Assembly (NCBI GenBank): GCA_034004685.1 | Contig: JAVEWG010000059.1 | Span: forward strand, 1 to 16,097 | Reading direction: 5' to 3' | DNA length: 16,097 nucleotides | Origin: JAEUNX01 sp034004685 | GTDB taxonomy: Bacteria > Pseudomonadota > Gammaproteobacteria > Burkholderiales > Rhodocyclaceae | Part shown: one piece after another, positions 7,384-15,611 of the stretch | Layout of the letters: each line of letters begins with the position of its first letter | Numbering within the stretch: position 1 is the first letter of the stretch | Made by a program: the position numbers and the translations under genes | The notes under the pieces: model-generated | The model's input: only the letters and a program-made list of their open reading frames with translations | Told to the model about the DNA's origin: nothing | Databases searched by the model: none

Positions 7384-8631
7384 TTACTGCGCGGGATTCG
7401 GTTCGACGAGGAGCTTGTCCATGCCCCGCACCGTGATGATTGGCAGATAGTTGATCTGCTGGTCCGCCACCATGCGCATGCGCGGAGCCATCTTGGTCAA
7501 CAGCTCCAGAGCCAGGGCGTATTCGAAGCGGGCCAGGGGGCCCCCCAGGCAGAAATGCCACTGCTTGCCAAAGGCCAGATGGTCGCGGGCATTGGCCCGT
7601 TCGAAGTCGATCTTCTTCGGATCGGGGAAGTGGCGCGGGTCATGGTGGGCCGAGCCGGTGAGCATCATGACCAGGGAGCCCTTGGGAATGGGAATGCCGG
7701 CAATCTCCGTATCCTTGGTCACGCTGCGGCGCAGGTTGATGGTCGCCGAATCAAAGCGCAACAACTCCTCCACCGCCTTCGGGATCAGGGATGGGTCGGC
7801 CACCAGGGCGTCCCACAGCTCGCGGCGCTCGAGCACCCGGCGCACGCCGTTGAGCATGGCGTTCTGGGAGGTTTCATGGGCCGCCAGGGAAATGGAATAG
7901 ACGATATTGACGATATCGACGTAGGTCAGCTCTTCCTCGCCGAGCTTCTTTTGCAGGTTGATCAGATCGGTGGTCAGATCGTCGCCCGGTTCCTCCATGC
8001 GCCACTTCACGTGGTTCTCGATGTAGTTCCAGAACTTGGCCTGCTCCTTGGCGGCGGCGATCTGGGCCTCCGGCTCCAGCCTGCCGTAGTTCAGCAGCAC
8101 CCGGTGCAGGCACCATTCCTTCAGCATGTCGGTGTCCTTGGCGGGAAAACCCAGCAAGGCGAACCCGGCGTAGGCCGGCAGGGGATAGGCAAAGTCCATC
8201 ACCAGATCGGCCACCGGTTTCTGCACCAGCTTGGCGACCAGGTTGGTGGCATACTCCCGCACCGCCGGCTGGGAAGCGGCCCAGCGGCGCGGGGTCAGGC
8301 ACTGGGCCACGGCGCCGCGCATCTTGGTGTGGCGGGGGGGATCACAGGCCGACAAGGTGGGCAGGCGAGGGCAACCCGTGTCCATGATGGCCTTGGCTTC
8401 CGCGCAGATCGGGGTGAAGGGGCTGGTGGAATTGGCCGAGGCGAAGGTATCCCGGTCCATGAAGACCTGGACGATATCGTCGTAGCGGGTGACCAGGTAC
8501 AGGTTCAGGTCCGGCAGATAGGCCACCGGGGTTTCTTCCCGCACGCGGTCGAAGAAAGGATAGGGATCGGCCAGGTACTCCGGCGAATACAGGTCAAAAT
8601 TGTGAGCCACTGGGCATTGCGGGGCATTCAT
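7384..8631 (-). CDS. Cytochrome P450 monooxygenase
   Basis: Soluble bacterial class P450 of 415 residues that would hydroxylate an organic substrate using O2 and two electrons. The landmarks are in order: DPPRH (97-101) in helix C; the oxygen-activation segment AAHETS (250-255) in helix I, with alanine where glycine is common; the ExxR motif (E289, R292); and the heme loop FGKQWHFCLGG (354-364) with axial cysteine C361 and a conserved H359. The second glycine usual in FGxGxHxCxG is glutamine (Q357). There is no signal peptide, membrane anchor or fused reductase, so it needs separate redox partners. The ATG at 8631 has a GAGGAG ribosome site. It heads a tight operon with rubredoxin and LuxR. 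I cannot name the CYP family or the substrate. Confidence 0.95.
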   Translation of the reverse strand: MNAPQCPVAHNFDLYSPEYLADPYPFFDRVREETPVAYLPDLNLYLVTRYDDIVQVFMDRDTFASANSTSPFTPICAEAKAIMDTGCPRLPTLSACDPPRHTKMRGAVAQCLTPRRWAASQPAVREYATNLVAKLVQKPVADLVMDFAYPLPAYAGFALLGFPAKDTDMLKEWCLHRVLLNYGRLEPEAQIAAAKEQAKFWNYIENHVKWRMEEPGDDLTTDLINLQKKLGEEELTYVDIVNIVYSISLAAHETSQNAMLNGVRRVLERRELWDALVADPSLIPKAVEELLRFDSATINLRRSVTKDTEIAGIPIPKGSLVMMLTGSAHHDPRHFPDPKKIDFERANARDHLAFGKQWHFCLGGPLARFEYALALELLTKMAPRMRMVADQQINYLPIITVRGMDKLLVEPNPAQ

Positions 8632-8690
8632 GATGGGTCTCCTCGGTTGCTTGATGGATATCGTGTTGTGTCAGACAGAAATTACCGGTG

Positions 8691-8705
8691 GGCTTTTTAA
8701 AAGCC
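8691..8705. repeat. Short perfect inverted repeat upstream of the P450
   Basis: GGCTTTT (8691-8697) and AAAAGCC (8699-8705) are complementary around one base. It lies 60 bases before the P450 start in an AT-richer patch. No T-run follows on either strand, so a terminator is doubtful; it may be an operator or part of the leader mRNA. Confidence 0.35.
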
Positions 8706-8731
8706 TCTTGACGAGAAACGCTCACGTATAT

Positions 8732-8833
8732 TCAGTTCGATATTCGATTTCTCCCTGTCCCGTGTTTTGGGCGTGATGCCCAAGCCTCGCAGCGGATGCC
8801 GCTGATGATGGCATTGCGTTTGCCGATGGTCAT
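8732..8833 (-). other. 33-codon reading frame, possible leader peptide or gene remnant
   Basis: An ATG at 8833, preceded by AGGAG about ten bases upstream and 18 bases past the dehydrogenase stop, opens a 33-residue frame ending at TGA 8732-8734. The first 13 residues, MTIGKRNAIISGI, resemble the start of thiolase-like proteins (RNA-V/I-ISGI), after which the resemblance stops. It could be the 5' stub of a deleted thiolase gene, a leader peptide, or chance. The similarity is from memory only. Confidence 0.25.
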
Positions 8834-8851
8834 GATCGTCGCGCTCCTGGT

Positions 8852-9691
8852 TCAGTCGAGGGAGATGCTTTCTTCCACCGGAGCCCCGCCATCCACGGCA
8901 AAGACCTGCCCGCTCATGAAGGAGGACGCGTCGCTGGCCAGGAACAGTACCGGATAGGCCACCTCCACCGGCCAGCCCAAGCGTCCCAGGGGCGCGCCGG
9001 CGGCAATCCTTTCCTTCGGATAATTGACTTGCTCCCACGCCGCCAGGGAGCGCTCCGAAGCGATCAGACCGATGGTCAGGCAGTTGCAGCGTACCCCTTT
9101 GGGGCCGAGCTCCGCCGAGGCGATCTTGGTCAAGGCATGGATCCCCAGTTTCGAAGAAGCATAGGCGGCCGCGCCGATGCCGCCCCGCACCGCCATCTCC
9201 GAAGAGATATTGATGATGGAGCCGCCTCCACGTCCCCCCATGTGCTTGCCGGCTTCCCGGATGAGCAGAAAGGGGGCCCGCAGGTTGAGACTGACGGTAC
9301 TGTCGAACAGCTTGGTGGAGGTTTTCTCGATGGGCACCAGGGCATCGCCGCCGGCGTTATTCACCAGGATGTCGATCCTGCCGAACTCATCCACCGTGCG
9401 CTGCACCAGGGCGATGATCTCCTCCTCCTTCTTGAGGTCGGTGCGTACCGCCAGGCATCTGCGCCCGGTGGCGTCCTGTACCTCCCGGGACACCGTCGCC
9501 AGGTCGTCCTCGGTACGGGCGGCGATGACCACATCGGCGCCATATTTGGCCAGCAACAAGGCACAGGCGCGACCGATGCCGGTACCGCCACCAGTCACCA
9601 GGGCTACCTTGCCGCCAAGATCGAAGACCGCGCCCTTGGGCAATCCCTCCAGGTAGGACTTGACCTGAGTGTCCATCAGATTGGCTTGCAT
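8852..9691 (-). CDS. Short-chain dehydrogenase/reductase (SDR)
   Basis: NAD(P)-dependent oxidoreductase of the classical SDR family, 279 residues. It probably oxidises an alcohol to a ketone or the reverse. The Rossmann cofactor motif TGGGTGIG is at 33-40, NNAG at 111-114, catalytic S164 in INISSEM, and Y177 and K181 in YASSK. The C-terminal FAVDGG segment (264-269) is also typical. About 25 residues precede the usual SDR start, so the chain has a slightly long N-terminus. GGAGGAG lies six to seven bases before the ATG at 9691. It is upstream of the P450 on the same strand, separated by 220 bases, and divergent from the small protein at 9949. The product of the P450 is a plausible substrate, but that is inference. 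Confidence 0.93.
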   Translation of the reverse strand: MQANLMDTQVKSYLEGLPKGAVFDLGGKVALVTGGGTGIGRACALLLAKYGADVVIAARTEDDLATVSREVQDATGRRCLAVRTDLKKEEEIIALVQRTVDEFGRIDILVNNAGGDALVPIEKTSTKLFDSTVSLNLRAPFLLIREAGKHMGGRGGGSIINISSEMAVRGGIGAAAYASSKLGIHALTKIASAELGPKGVRCNCLTIGLIASERSLAAWEQVNYPKERIAAGAPLGRLGWPVEVAYPVLFLASDASSFMSGQVFAVDGGAPVEESISLD

Positions 9692-9948
9692 TCGTGTCTC
9701 CTCCCCCTAATTTGTGAGTGGATGATTATTTTTAGAACCGCCGATCAGCATTGGCGACCCTCATGACCATAAGGCGCCAGGCAACAACCTCGCTCTTTCT
9801 CAATAAATCCGTTTCCCATTCAAGCCGTGCCCCATCGCTTCAAAAGAATTACAAGGCATTAATAAAACAATCGAAAACACTACATGGAAAGCACGGACGG
9901 GCATAATATTCCGGATCGGTTTATTCAACTTCTGATGAGGACATCCTG
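9692..9948. promoter_or_regulatory. AT-rich divergent promoter region
   Basis: This 257-base gap separates the divergent dehydrogenase and small-protein genes and is clearly richer in A+T than the flanking genes, most of all at 9840-9930. On the plus strand CATAAT (9902-9907) is a possible -10 box with only a weak -35. On the minus strand TCGCCA, 17 bases and TAAAAA (4/6 matches each) could serve the dehydrogenase. Both are weak, which would fit activator-dependent promoters. Confidence 0.45.
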
Positions 9949-10284
9949 ATGGCGAAATATTCCTACGTTGTATTATCCAATCCAGTTCCAGGCCGCGAAG
10001 ACGAATACAACGCCTGGTACGACAATCAGCACATTCCAGATGTTTTGAAAGTACCTGGAATCGTTTCGGCCCAGCGCCTGAAACTGGCCCAGGAGAGGAC
10101 CAAGCTTCCGGGCAGATATCTGGCCATCTATCAGCTTGAAACCGACGACCCCGCCAGAACCATCGCCGAATTGAATGCCCGCGCCGGCACGCCCCAAATG
10201 GTCATGAGCGACGCCTTGGACATGGCCACCCTCACCCGCAGCCTGTTTTCCCCTCTGGGCGAACCGGTCAGCCTCGACCACTGA
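9949..10284 (+). CDS. Small dimeric alpha/beta-barrel-like protein (EthD/stress-barrel type)
   Basis: The only plus-strand gene; 111 residues. The N-terminal strand YSYVVLSNP is followed by EYNAWYDNQHIPDVL (19-33), then VPGIVSAQRLKL (35-46) and GRYLAIYQLE (55-64). This strand-helix layout with WYDxxHIPD is typical of small ferredoxin-like dimeric alpha/beta-barrel proteins such as EthD relatives. These are often found in ring-cleavage, polyketide or hydrocarbon catabolic clusters and seldom have a proven function. The ATG has GAGGA seven bases upstream. It is divergent from the dehydrogenase and converges on the acyl-CoA ligase gene. No catalytic residue can be assigned; H28 and D31 are the most conserved-looking polar residues. 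It may be a small isomerase, a monooxygenase-like enzyme or a binding protein. Confidence 0.8.
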   Translation: MAKYSYVVLSNPVPGREDEYNAWYDNQHIPDVLKVPGIVSAQRLKLAQERTKLPGRYLAIYQLETDDPARTIAELNARAGTPQMVMSDALDMATLTRSLFSPLGEPVSLDH

Positions 10285-10380
10285 TCCAGGCCCTTCCGGG
10301 CAGCCATCGGCAGGGCCCCGCCCGGCAGCCCGCCTCCATGGACAGTCCCATCCTTGCCCCGGGGCCAATCTCGCCACCCC

Positions 10381-12066
10381 TCACGCGCCCGGTGCGCTGG
10401 CGGATTTGACCACCAGTTCCCGCAGGCGGGGCTTGACGATTTTGCCCATGGCGTTGCGGGGGAATTCCTCCAGCACCACCAGGTGCTCAGGGGTTTTTTG
10501 GCGGGCCACGCCCGCCGCCGCGAAATGCTGGCCGATCTGCTCCAGATTCAGGCTGGTGCCAGGCTTGAGGCGGACGAAGACCCCCACCTTCTCGCCGTAC
10601 ATGGCATCCGGCCAGGCCACGGCGGCCACCTCCATCACGTCCGGGTGGGTCGCCATCAAATCCTCCACTTCCTTGGAGGAGACGTTCTCGCCACCACGAA
10701 TGATGATGTCTTTTTTTCGGTCCACGATGGTCAGGTAGCCCTCCGGGTCCAGCACCCCGATGTCACCGGTGCGGAACCACCCCTCAGGGGTAAAGGCATC
10801 GCTATTCAACCGGGCTTCCAGATAGCCGGCGAACATCTGGGGCCCAAGAGAATGGATCTCCCCGGGCATGCCCGGCGCAACCTCGTCGCCATTGTCGTCC
10901 ACCAGGCGGATCTGGCTGCCGCGCAGCAACCGGCCGTCGGTATAGGCCCGCTTGGCCAGGGGGTCCTCGGGCTGGGCGCCACAAATGGTCGGATGCTCGG
11001 TGCAGCCATAGCTACGGGTGGCCGGCACGCCAAAGCCCTGGGACTGCTCGATCAGGCTGGGGGGGATGCCGGCCGCCCCGGCCAGGAGATGGCGCATGCC
11101 CCGCAACAGATCGGCCGCATCGGGCCGGGCAAACAGGGCCGAAAGCTGGAAGGGCACCCCGCCGCTGCGGTCCGGGTGGTACTTCATCATCAATTGAGCT
11201 GCCAGATCCACATCGTATTGGTCGATCACGATGGCGTTCTCGCCCAGGAAGAAGGGGCGCAAATAGGCCACCACGCCGACGATGTGGCCAGCTGGGGTAG
11301 GCCACAGGATGGGAGCCCCGTCGGCGGCCGGCAGGGGGATCGGGAACAGGGGCACTTCTGCCGCGATGCTGTTATGAGTGTGCACCACGCCCTTCGGCGC
11401 CGCCGAGGTGCCCGAGGTGTACAGCAGCACGCAAGCCTCGTCCGGATCCGCCGAAGCCAGCTCGCACCCCGCCCTAAAGTTCTCCTCCTTCAGCAATTCG
11501 CTCCAGGCCACGGTGGGGCCGGCAATGGCGCCAGCCTCCCCCACCACCAGGATATGCCGCAGATGGGGCAGATCTCCGAGGCCGGCAACCCGTGCGGCAA
11601 AATCGATCTTCTTCCACTGGCCTGGCAGCACCAGGGCGGTGGCCTGGCAGTTGCGCAGGATGTAATCCAGCTCCGCAGCGCCATAGATGTGGATGATCGG
11701 CACCGCGATCATTCCGGCGTGCAGGGCCGCCAGGAAAGCCACCACCCCCTCCAGCATGTTGGGCAGCTGGATGGCGATCACGTCGCCCTGGCGCAAGCCC
11801 AGCCGCCGATAGCCGCTGGCCACCGCCCGGGCTTGACGATGCAGTTCGGCGATGGTGGCTTCCACGACGCCCTCCGCCGATGCAAACATGATCCGTGCGT
11901 CCGGCGTCCTGGCCACCCCCGCCTCCACCAAGGCGCCGAGGGACATGCCGGGATAGGCCCCCTCCTGCAACCACCGGTCTCTCTGGATCTTGCGTTTCGC
12001 CCAATGGCTGGACTGGGCCAGTTCTCCCAGGGTTTCGGCTATCGGCTTGGTCTTGGCTTCAGGCAC
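10381..12066 (-). CDS. AMP-forming acyl-CoA ligase
   Basis: ATP-dependent CoA ligase of the ANL superfamily: acid plus ATP plus CoA gives acyl-CoA. The length from the GTG at 12066 is 561 residues. Visible motifs are the phosphate-binding YTSGTSAAPKG (216-226), YGCTEHP (353-359), GWFRTGD (429-435), the hinge region DRKKDIIIRGGEN (449-461) and the C-terminal catalytic lysine in NAMGKIVK (K542). I chose GTG 12066 because GAGGAGG lies six to seven bases upstream. The frame stays open to 12195, but that part overlaps the oxidoreductase coding sequence and lacks family character. The start overlaps the stop of the preceding gene by eight bases, implying coupling. It resembles ligases for medium-chain or cyclic carboxylates, but the substrate is not decidable from sequence. 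Confidence 0.93.
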   Translation of the reverse strand: MPEAKTKPIAETLGELAQSSHWAKRKIQRDRWLQEGAYPGMSLGALVEAGVARTPDARIMFASAEGVVEATIAELHRQARAVASGYRRLGLRQGDVIAIQLPNMLEGVVAFLAALHAGMIAVPIIHIYGAAELDYILRNCQATALVLPGQWKKIDFAARVAGLGDLPHLRHILVVGEAGAIAGPTVAWSELLKEENFRAGCELASADPDEACVLLYTSGTSAAPKGVVHTHNSIAAEVPLFPIPLPAADGAPILWPTPAGHIVGVVAYLRPFFLGENAIVIDQYDVDLAAQLMMKYHPDRSGGVPFQLSALFARPDAADLLRGMRHLLAGAAGIPPSLIEQSQGFGVPATRSYGCTEHPTICGAQPEDPLAKRAYTDGRLLRGSQIRLVDDNGDEVAPGMPGEIHSLGPQMFAGYLEARLNSDAFTPEGWFRTGDIGVLDPEGYLTIVDRKKDIIIRGGENVSSKEVEDLMATHPDVMEVAAVAWPDAMYGEKVGVFVRLKPGTSLNLEQIGQHFAAAGVARQKTPEHLVVLEEFPRNAMGKIVKPRLRELVVKSASAPGA

Positions 12067-15000
12067 GCTGCGCCTCCTCACAATGGAGATTGTTATGTAG
12101 CCCCGCGAGCAATCGGTCCCTGGCGTCGCGGACATTCCGGACATTCTGCGCCTTGACATGGCCATAGCCCCGCAAGGTTTCGGGCAGGCGGGCAAGCGCC
12201 ACGACCCGGGGCAAGGTATCGGCGTTGAGGCCAGTAAGCAGCCCGTTGATATCGGCTTCGTAATCGGCGATGAGCTGGCGTTCCTCCCGGCGCTCCGCGG
12301 TCCAGCCGAAGGGATCCAGGGCCGTGCCCCGGAGGAATTTCAGGCGCTTGAGCGCGCCGAAGGCCTTCAGCACCCAGGGACCGTAACGAGCCTTGAGCAT
12401 CTCTCCCCGGGCATTGCGCTTGGCCCACAAGGGTGGCGCCAGATGGAATTCCAGGGTGTAGTCCCCCTCGAAGGAGGCCTCCAGTTCGGCCCGGAATTCC
12501 TGCCGGGTATAGAGCCGCGCCACCTCGTACTCGTCCTTGTAGGCCAGCAGCCGGGCGTACTGCTGCGCCACGGCCTCGGTCAGGCGGGTGCCGCCGAGCC
12601 GGGCCTCCGCCACGCGCACCCGATTGACCAGGTCCAGATAGCGCTGCGCATAGGCTGCATTCTGATAATCGGTGAGGAAGGTCGCCTTCTGCGCGATCAG
12701 GGCATCCAGGCTGGGCCGAGCCTGGAACTGGATCACCTGGGGCGGCATGCCCAGGGCTATCACCGCCGGCAGATCCACCGCCGCCCAGCGGCCCAGCTCA
12801 AAGGCCCGCTGGTTCTGAGCGATGGCCACGCCGTTGAGTTCAATGGCCCGCAGCAGGGATTCCCGGCGCAGGGGGATCCAGCCCTGTTGCCAGGCAAAAC
12901 CCAGCATGAAGGGGTTGGTGGCGATGGAGTCGCCAATGAGGCGGGTGGCCAGCTCACCGGCATTGATGAAGTAGGCTTGGCCCGGCCCCACCGAGGCGGC
13001 GATGGCGGCTTCGGCGCTGGCTTCGGGAAAGCGCCAGTCGGGATTGCGCAGGAAAGCAGCCGTCGGCGCGTTGGTGGAGTTGACCACCGCCCGGGTACGC
13101 CCCGGCATGGCCTTGGACAAGGCCTCGGCGCCGGAAGACACGACCGCATCGCAGCCGATGATGGCGTCGGCGCAGCCCATGGGAATGCGGGAGGCGAACA
13201 TGGTCTCCGGACTCAGGCCAAAGCGCACATGGCTCATCACCGCGCCGCCCTTTTGCGCCAGGCCGGCCTGATCCAGCACCGAGACGCCGCGGCCTTCCAG
13301 GTGGGCAGCCATGCCCATCAGGGCGCCGATGGTGACCACGCCGGTGCCGCCGACGCCAGTGACGAGGATGCTGTAGTCCGCCGTCGGCGCGGGCAGCTCC
13401 GGCTCCGGCAGCGGGGGAATCACCCCCTCGGCGCTGGGAGCGGCCTTCTTCAGGGTGCCGCCCAGCACCGTGACGAAGCTGGGGCAGAAGCCCTTCACGC
13501 AGGAGTAGTCCTTGTTGCAGGTGGACTGGTTGATCACCCGCTTGCGCCCCCAGTCGGTTTCCAGAGGCTCGATGGACAGACAGCTGGACTGCACCGAGCA
13601 GTCACCGCAACCTTCGCACACCGCCGAATTGATGAACAAGCGCTTGGCCGGGTCCGGGAAACCGGGCTTGCCGTTGACGATTTTCTTGCGTCGCCGGCGT
13701 TTTTCGCTGGCGCAGGTCTGGTCAAAGATCAGGGCGGTGCAGCCGGGGATGGCACGCAAGGCGCGCTGAACTTCATCCAGCCGGTCCCGATGGAGCACCT
13801 GGACGCCCAGGGGCAGTTCGCCCGTGGTGTATTTTTCCGGTTCGTCGGTGAGCACCACCAGGCGCTTGACTCCTTCGGCCAGCAGCTGGCCGGCCATCTG
13901 GGGCACGGTGAGGATGCCGTCCACCGGCTGGCCGCCGGTCATGGCCACGGCATCGTTGTAGAGCACCTTGTAGGTGATGTTCACCTCGGCCGCGATGGCT
14001 GCGCGGATGGCGAGCAACCCCGAGTGGAAATAGGTGCCGTCCCCCATGTTGGTAAACACATGGGCTTCCTCGGTGTAGGGCGCCATGCCGGTCCAGGTGA
14101 CGCCCTCGCCGCCCATCTGGGTGAAGGTGTCGGTGTGGCGCTCGGGCATCCACAAGGACATGTAGTGGCAGCCGATGCCGGCCAGGGCCCGGGAACCTTC
14201 GGGCACCTTGGTGGACGTGTTGTGGGGGCAGCCGGAACAGAAGAAGGGCAGCCGCTCTTCCGGCGCCTTGTAGCCGTCCAGGGCCCTTTCCCGGGAATCA
14301 ATGGTGGCCAGCCGGGTGGCCATGCGTTCGCGCACATCCGAGGGCAGCTCGAACTTGGACAGCCGGCTGGCGATGGCCTTGGCAATGATCGAGGGCGACA
14401 GCTCGTAGTTGGCGGAGAGTAGCCACTGGCCCTGGGGCAGGGAGTATTCGCCGCCGTCCTTTTCGTCGAACTTGCCGATGACCCGGGGGCGCACATCCTC
14501 CCGCCAGTTGTAGAGCTCTTCCTTGAGGGCGTACTCGATGATCTGGCGCTTTTCTTCCACCACCAGGATTTCCTGCAGGCCGGAGGCAAACTCCCGGGTG
14601 ATGCTGGCTTCCAGGGGCCACACCACGCTGACCTTGTGCAGGCGGATGCCCAGGCGTCGGCAGGCATCCTCATCGAGACCCAGATCCTGCAGGGCTTGCA
14701 GGGTGTCCAGGTAGGCCTTGCCGGTGGCGATGATGCCGAAGCGGGCATTGGGTGAGTCGATCACCGTGCGGTTGAGCTGGTTGGCCCGCACGTAGGCCAG
14801 GGCGGCGTAGAGCTTGTAATCCATCAGCCGCGCCTCCTGCTCCAGGGGCGGATCAGGCCAGCGGATGTTGAGGCCGGCCGGGGGCAGGACGAAGTCAGTG
14901 GGCAACTGGATCTGCACCCGGTGGGGGTCGAGCAGCACCGAGGCGCTGGATTCCACCACGTCGGAGACGCATTTCATCGCCACCCAGCAGCCGGAATAGC

Positions 15001-15601
15001 GGCTCATGGCCCAGGCGTGCAGGCCCAGGTCCAGGTATTCCTGGACGGAAGACGGGTAGATGACGGGGATGCCGGCGGCCTTGAGCACCAGATCGCTCTG
15101 GTGCGGCGAAGACGAGGACTTGCAGGCATGGTCGTCGCCGGCCAGCAGCAGGGTGCCACCGTGGCGGCTGGTGCCAGCCAGGTTGGCGTGCTTGAGGACG
15201 TCCAACGAACGATCGACGCCAGGCCCCTTGCCATACCACATGGCGAACACCCCATCGACCTTGGCACCGGGAAACAACCCAACCTGCTGGGTGCCCCAGA
15301 CGGCGGTGGCGGCGAGGTCTTCATTGACGCCAGGGCGGAAGGTGACGTCGTGCCGGGCCAGGTGCCGCTTGGCCTTCCACAGCTCCTGGTCCAGGGCCCC
15401 CAGGGGCGAGCCGCGGTAGCCGGAAACAAAGCCGGCGGTGTTGAGCCCGGCTGCCCGGTCCCGCTCCCGTTGCAGCATGGTCAGCCGCACCAGGGCCTGG
15501 GTCCCGCTCATGTAGGCCCTCGGCGCGTCCAGGGCGTACTTGTCGTCCAGGGTGACGGTGGCCAGGGCCTGGCGCAGCGCCTCGGGGATGGGGGCGTTCA
15601 T
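12059..15601 (-). CDS. Fused indolepyruvate:ferredoxin oxidoreductase family protein
   Basis: Large 2-oxoacid:ferredoxin oxidoreductase, 1180 residues, carrying alpha, TPP, iron-sulfur and gamma domains in one chain. The reaction expected from the family is 2-oxoacid plus CoA plus oxidised ferredoxin giving acyl-CoA plus CO2 plus reduced ferredoxin. Seen in order: the N-terminal domain with GYRGSPLGALDQ (61-72); CSGCPHN (455-461); the TPP motif GDGTYFHSG (520-528) ending at N549; iron-sulfur cysteines C662, C665, C668, C674 and C695, C701, C706; and the gamma-domain nucleotide-like loop GVGGTGV (749-755) with QAGLAQKGGAV (778-788). A helical C-terminal region of about 200 residues follows. 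Length is normal for the proteobacterial fused form. The start lies ten bases past the hydrolase stop, with AAGG as ribosome site. Indolepyruvate as the real substrate is unproven for this subgroup; phenylpyruvate and branched 2-oxoacids are alternatives. Confidence 0.93.
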   Translation of the reverse strand: MNAPIPEALRQALATVTLDDKYALDAPRAYMSGTQALVRLTMLQRERDRAAGLNTAGFVSGYRGSPLGALDQELWKAKRHLARHDVTFRPGVNEDLAATAVWGTQQVGLFPGAKVDGVFAMWYGKGPGVDRSLDVLKHANLAGTSRHGGTLLLAGDDHACKSSSSPHQSDLVLKAAGIPVIYPSSVQEYLDLGLHAWAMSRYSGCWVAMKCVSDVVESSASVLLDPHRVQIQLPTDFVLPPAGLNIRWPDPPLEQEARLMDYKLYAALAYVRANQLNRTVIDSPNARFGIIATGKAYLDTLQALQDLGLDEDACRRLGIRLHKVSVVWPLEASITREFASGLQEILVVEEKRQIIEYALKEELYNWREDVRPRVIGKFDEKDGGEYSLPQGQWLLSANYELSPSIIAKAIASRLSKFELPSDVRERMATRLATIDSRERALDGYKAPEERLPFFCSGCPHNTSTKVPEGSRALAGIGCHYMSLWMPERHTDTFTQMGGEGVTWTGMAPYTEEAHVFTNMGDGTYFHSGLLAIRAAIAAEVNITYKVLYNDAVAMTGGQPVDGILTVPQMAGQLLAEGVKRLVVLTDEPEKYTTGELPLGVQVLHRDRLDEVQRALRAIPGCTALIFDQTCASEKRRRRKKIVNGKPGFPDPAKRLFINSAVCEGCGDCSVQSSCLSIEPLETDWGRKRVINQSTCNKDYSCVKGFCPSFVTVLGGTLKKAAPSAEGVIPPLPEPELPAPTADYSILVTGVGGTGVVTIGALMGMAAHLEGRGVSVLDQAGLAQKGGAVMSHVRFGLSPETMFASRIPMGCADAIIGCDAVVSSGAEALSKAMPGRTRAVVNSTNAPTAAFLRNPDWRFPEASAEAAIAASVGPGQAYFINAGELATRLIGDSIATNPFMLGFAWQQGWIPLRRESLLRAIELNGVAIAQNQRAFELGRWAAVDLPAVIALGMPPQVIQFQARPSLDALIAQKATFLTDYQNAAYAQRYLDLVNRVRVAEARLGGTRLTEAVAQQYARLLAYKDEYEVARLYTRQEFRAELEASFEGDYTLEFHLAPPLWAKRNARGEMLKARYGPWVLKAFGALKRLKFLRGTALDPFGWTAERREERQLIADYEADINGLLTGLNADTLPRVVALARLPETLRGYGHVKAQNVRNVRDARDRLLAGLHNNLHCEEAQRA

Positions 15602-15611
15602 CGCGTTTGCC

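Noticed and set aside
8809..8823. Sigma-54-like TGGCA-N6-TTGC on the plus strand
   Set aside because: The spacing fits, but it points into the 3' end of the minus-strand dehydrogenase and no plus-strand gene follows; probably chance.
8697..9038. 113-codon minus-strand frame overlapping the dehydrogenase 3' end
   Set aside because: It mostly overlaps the dehydrogenase in another frame and has no domain or good ribosome site.
10285..10380. Bidirectional terminator between the convergent small-protein and ligase genes
   Set aside because: Competing GC stems exist (for example GGCCCT 10289-10294 with AGGGCC 10312-10317, loop 17) but no T-run follows on either strand; not strong enough to call.
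12158..14422. 754-codon open frame on the plus strand opposite the oxidoreductase
   Set aside because: Composition-driven antisense frame, rich in glycine, histidine and alanine, with no domain; the opposite strand carries all family motifs.
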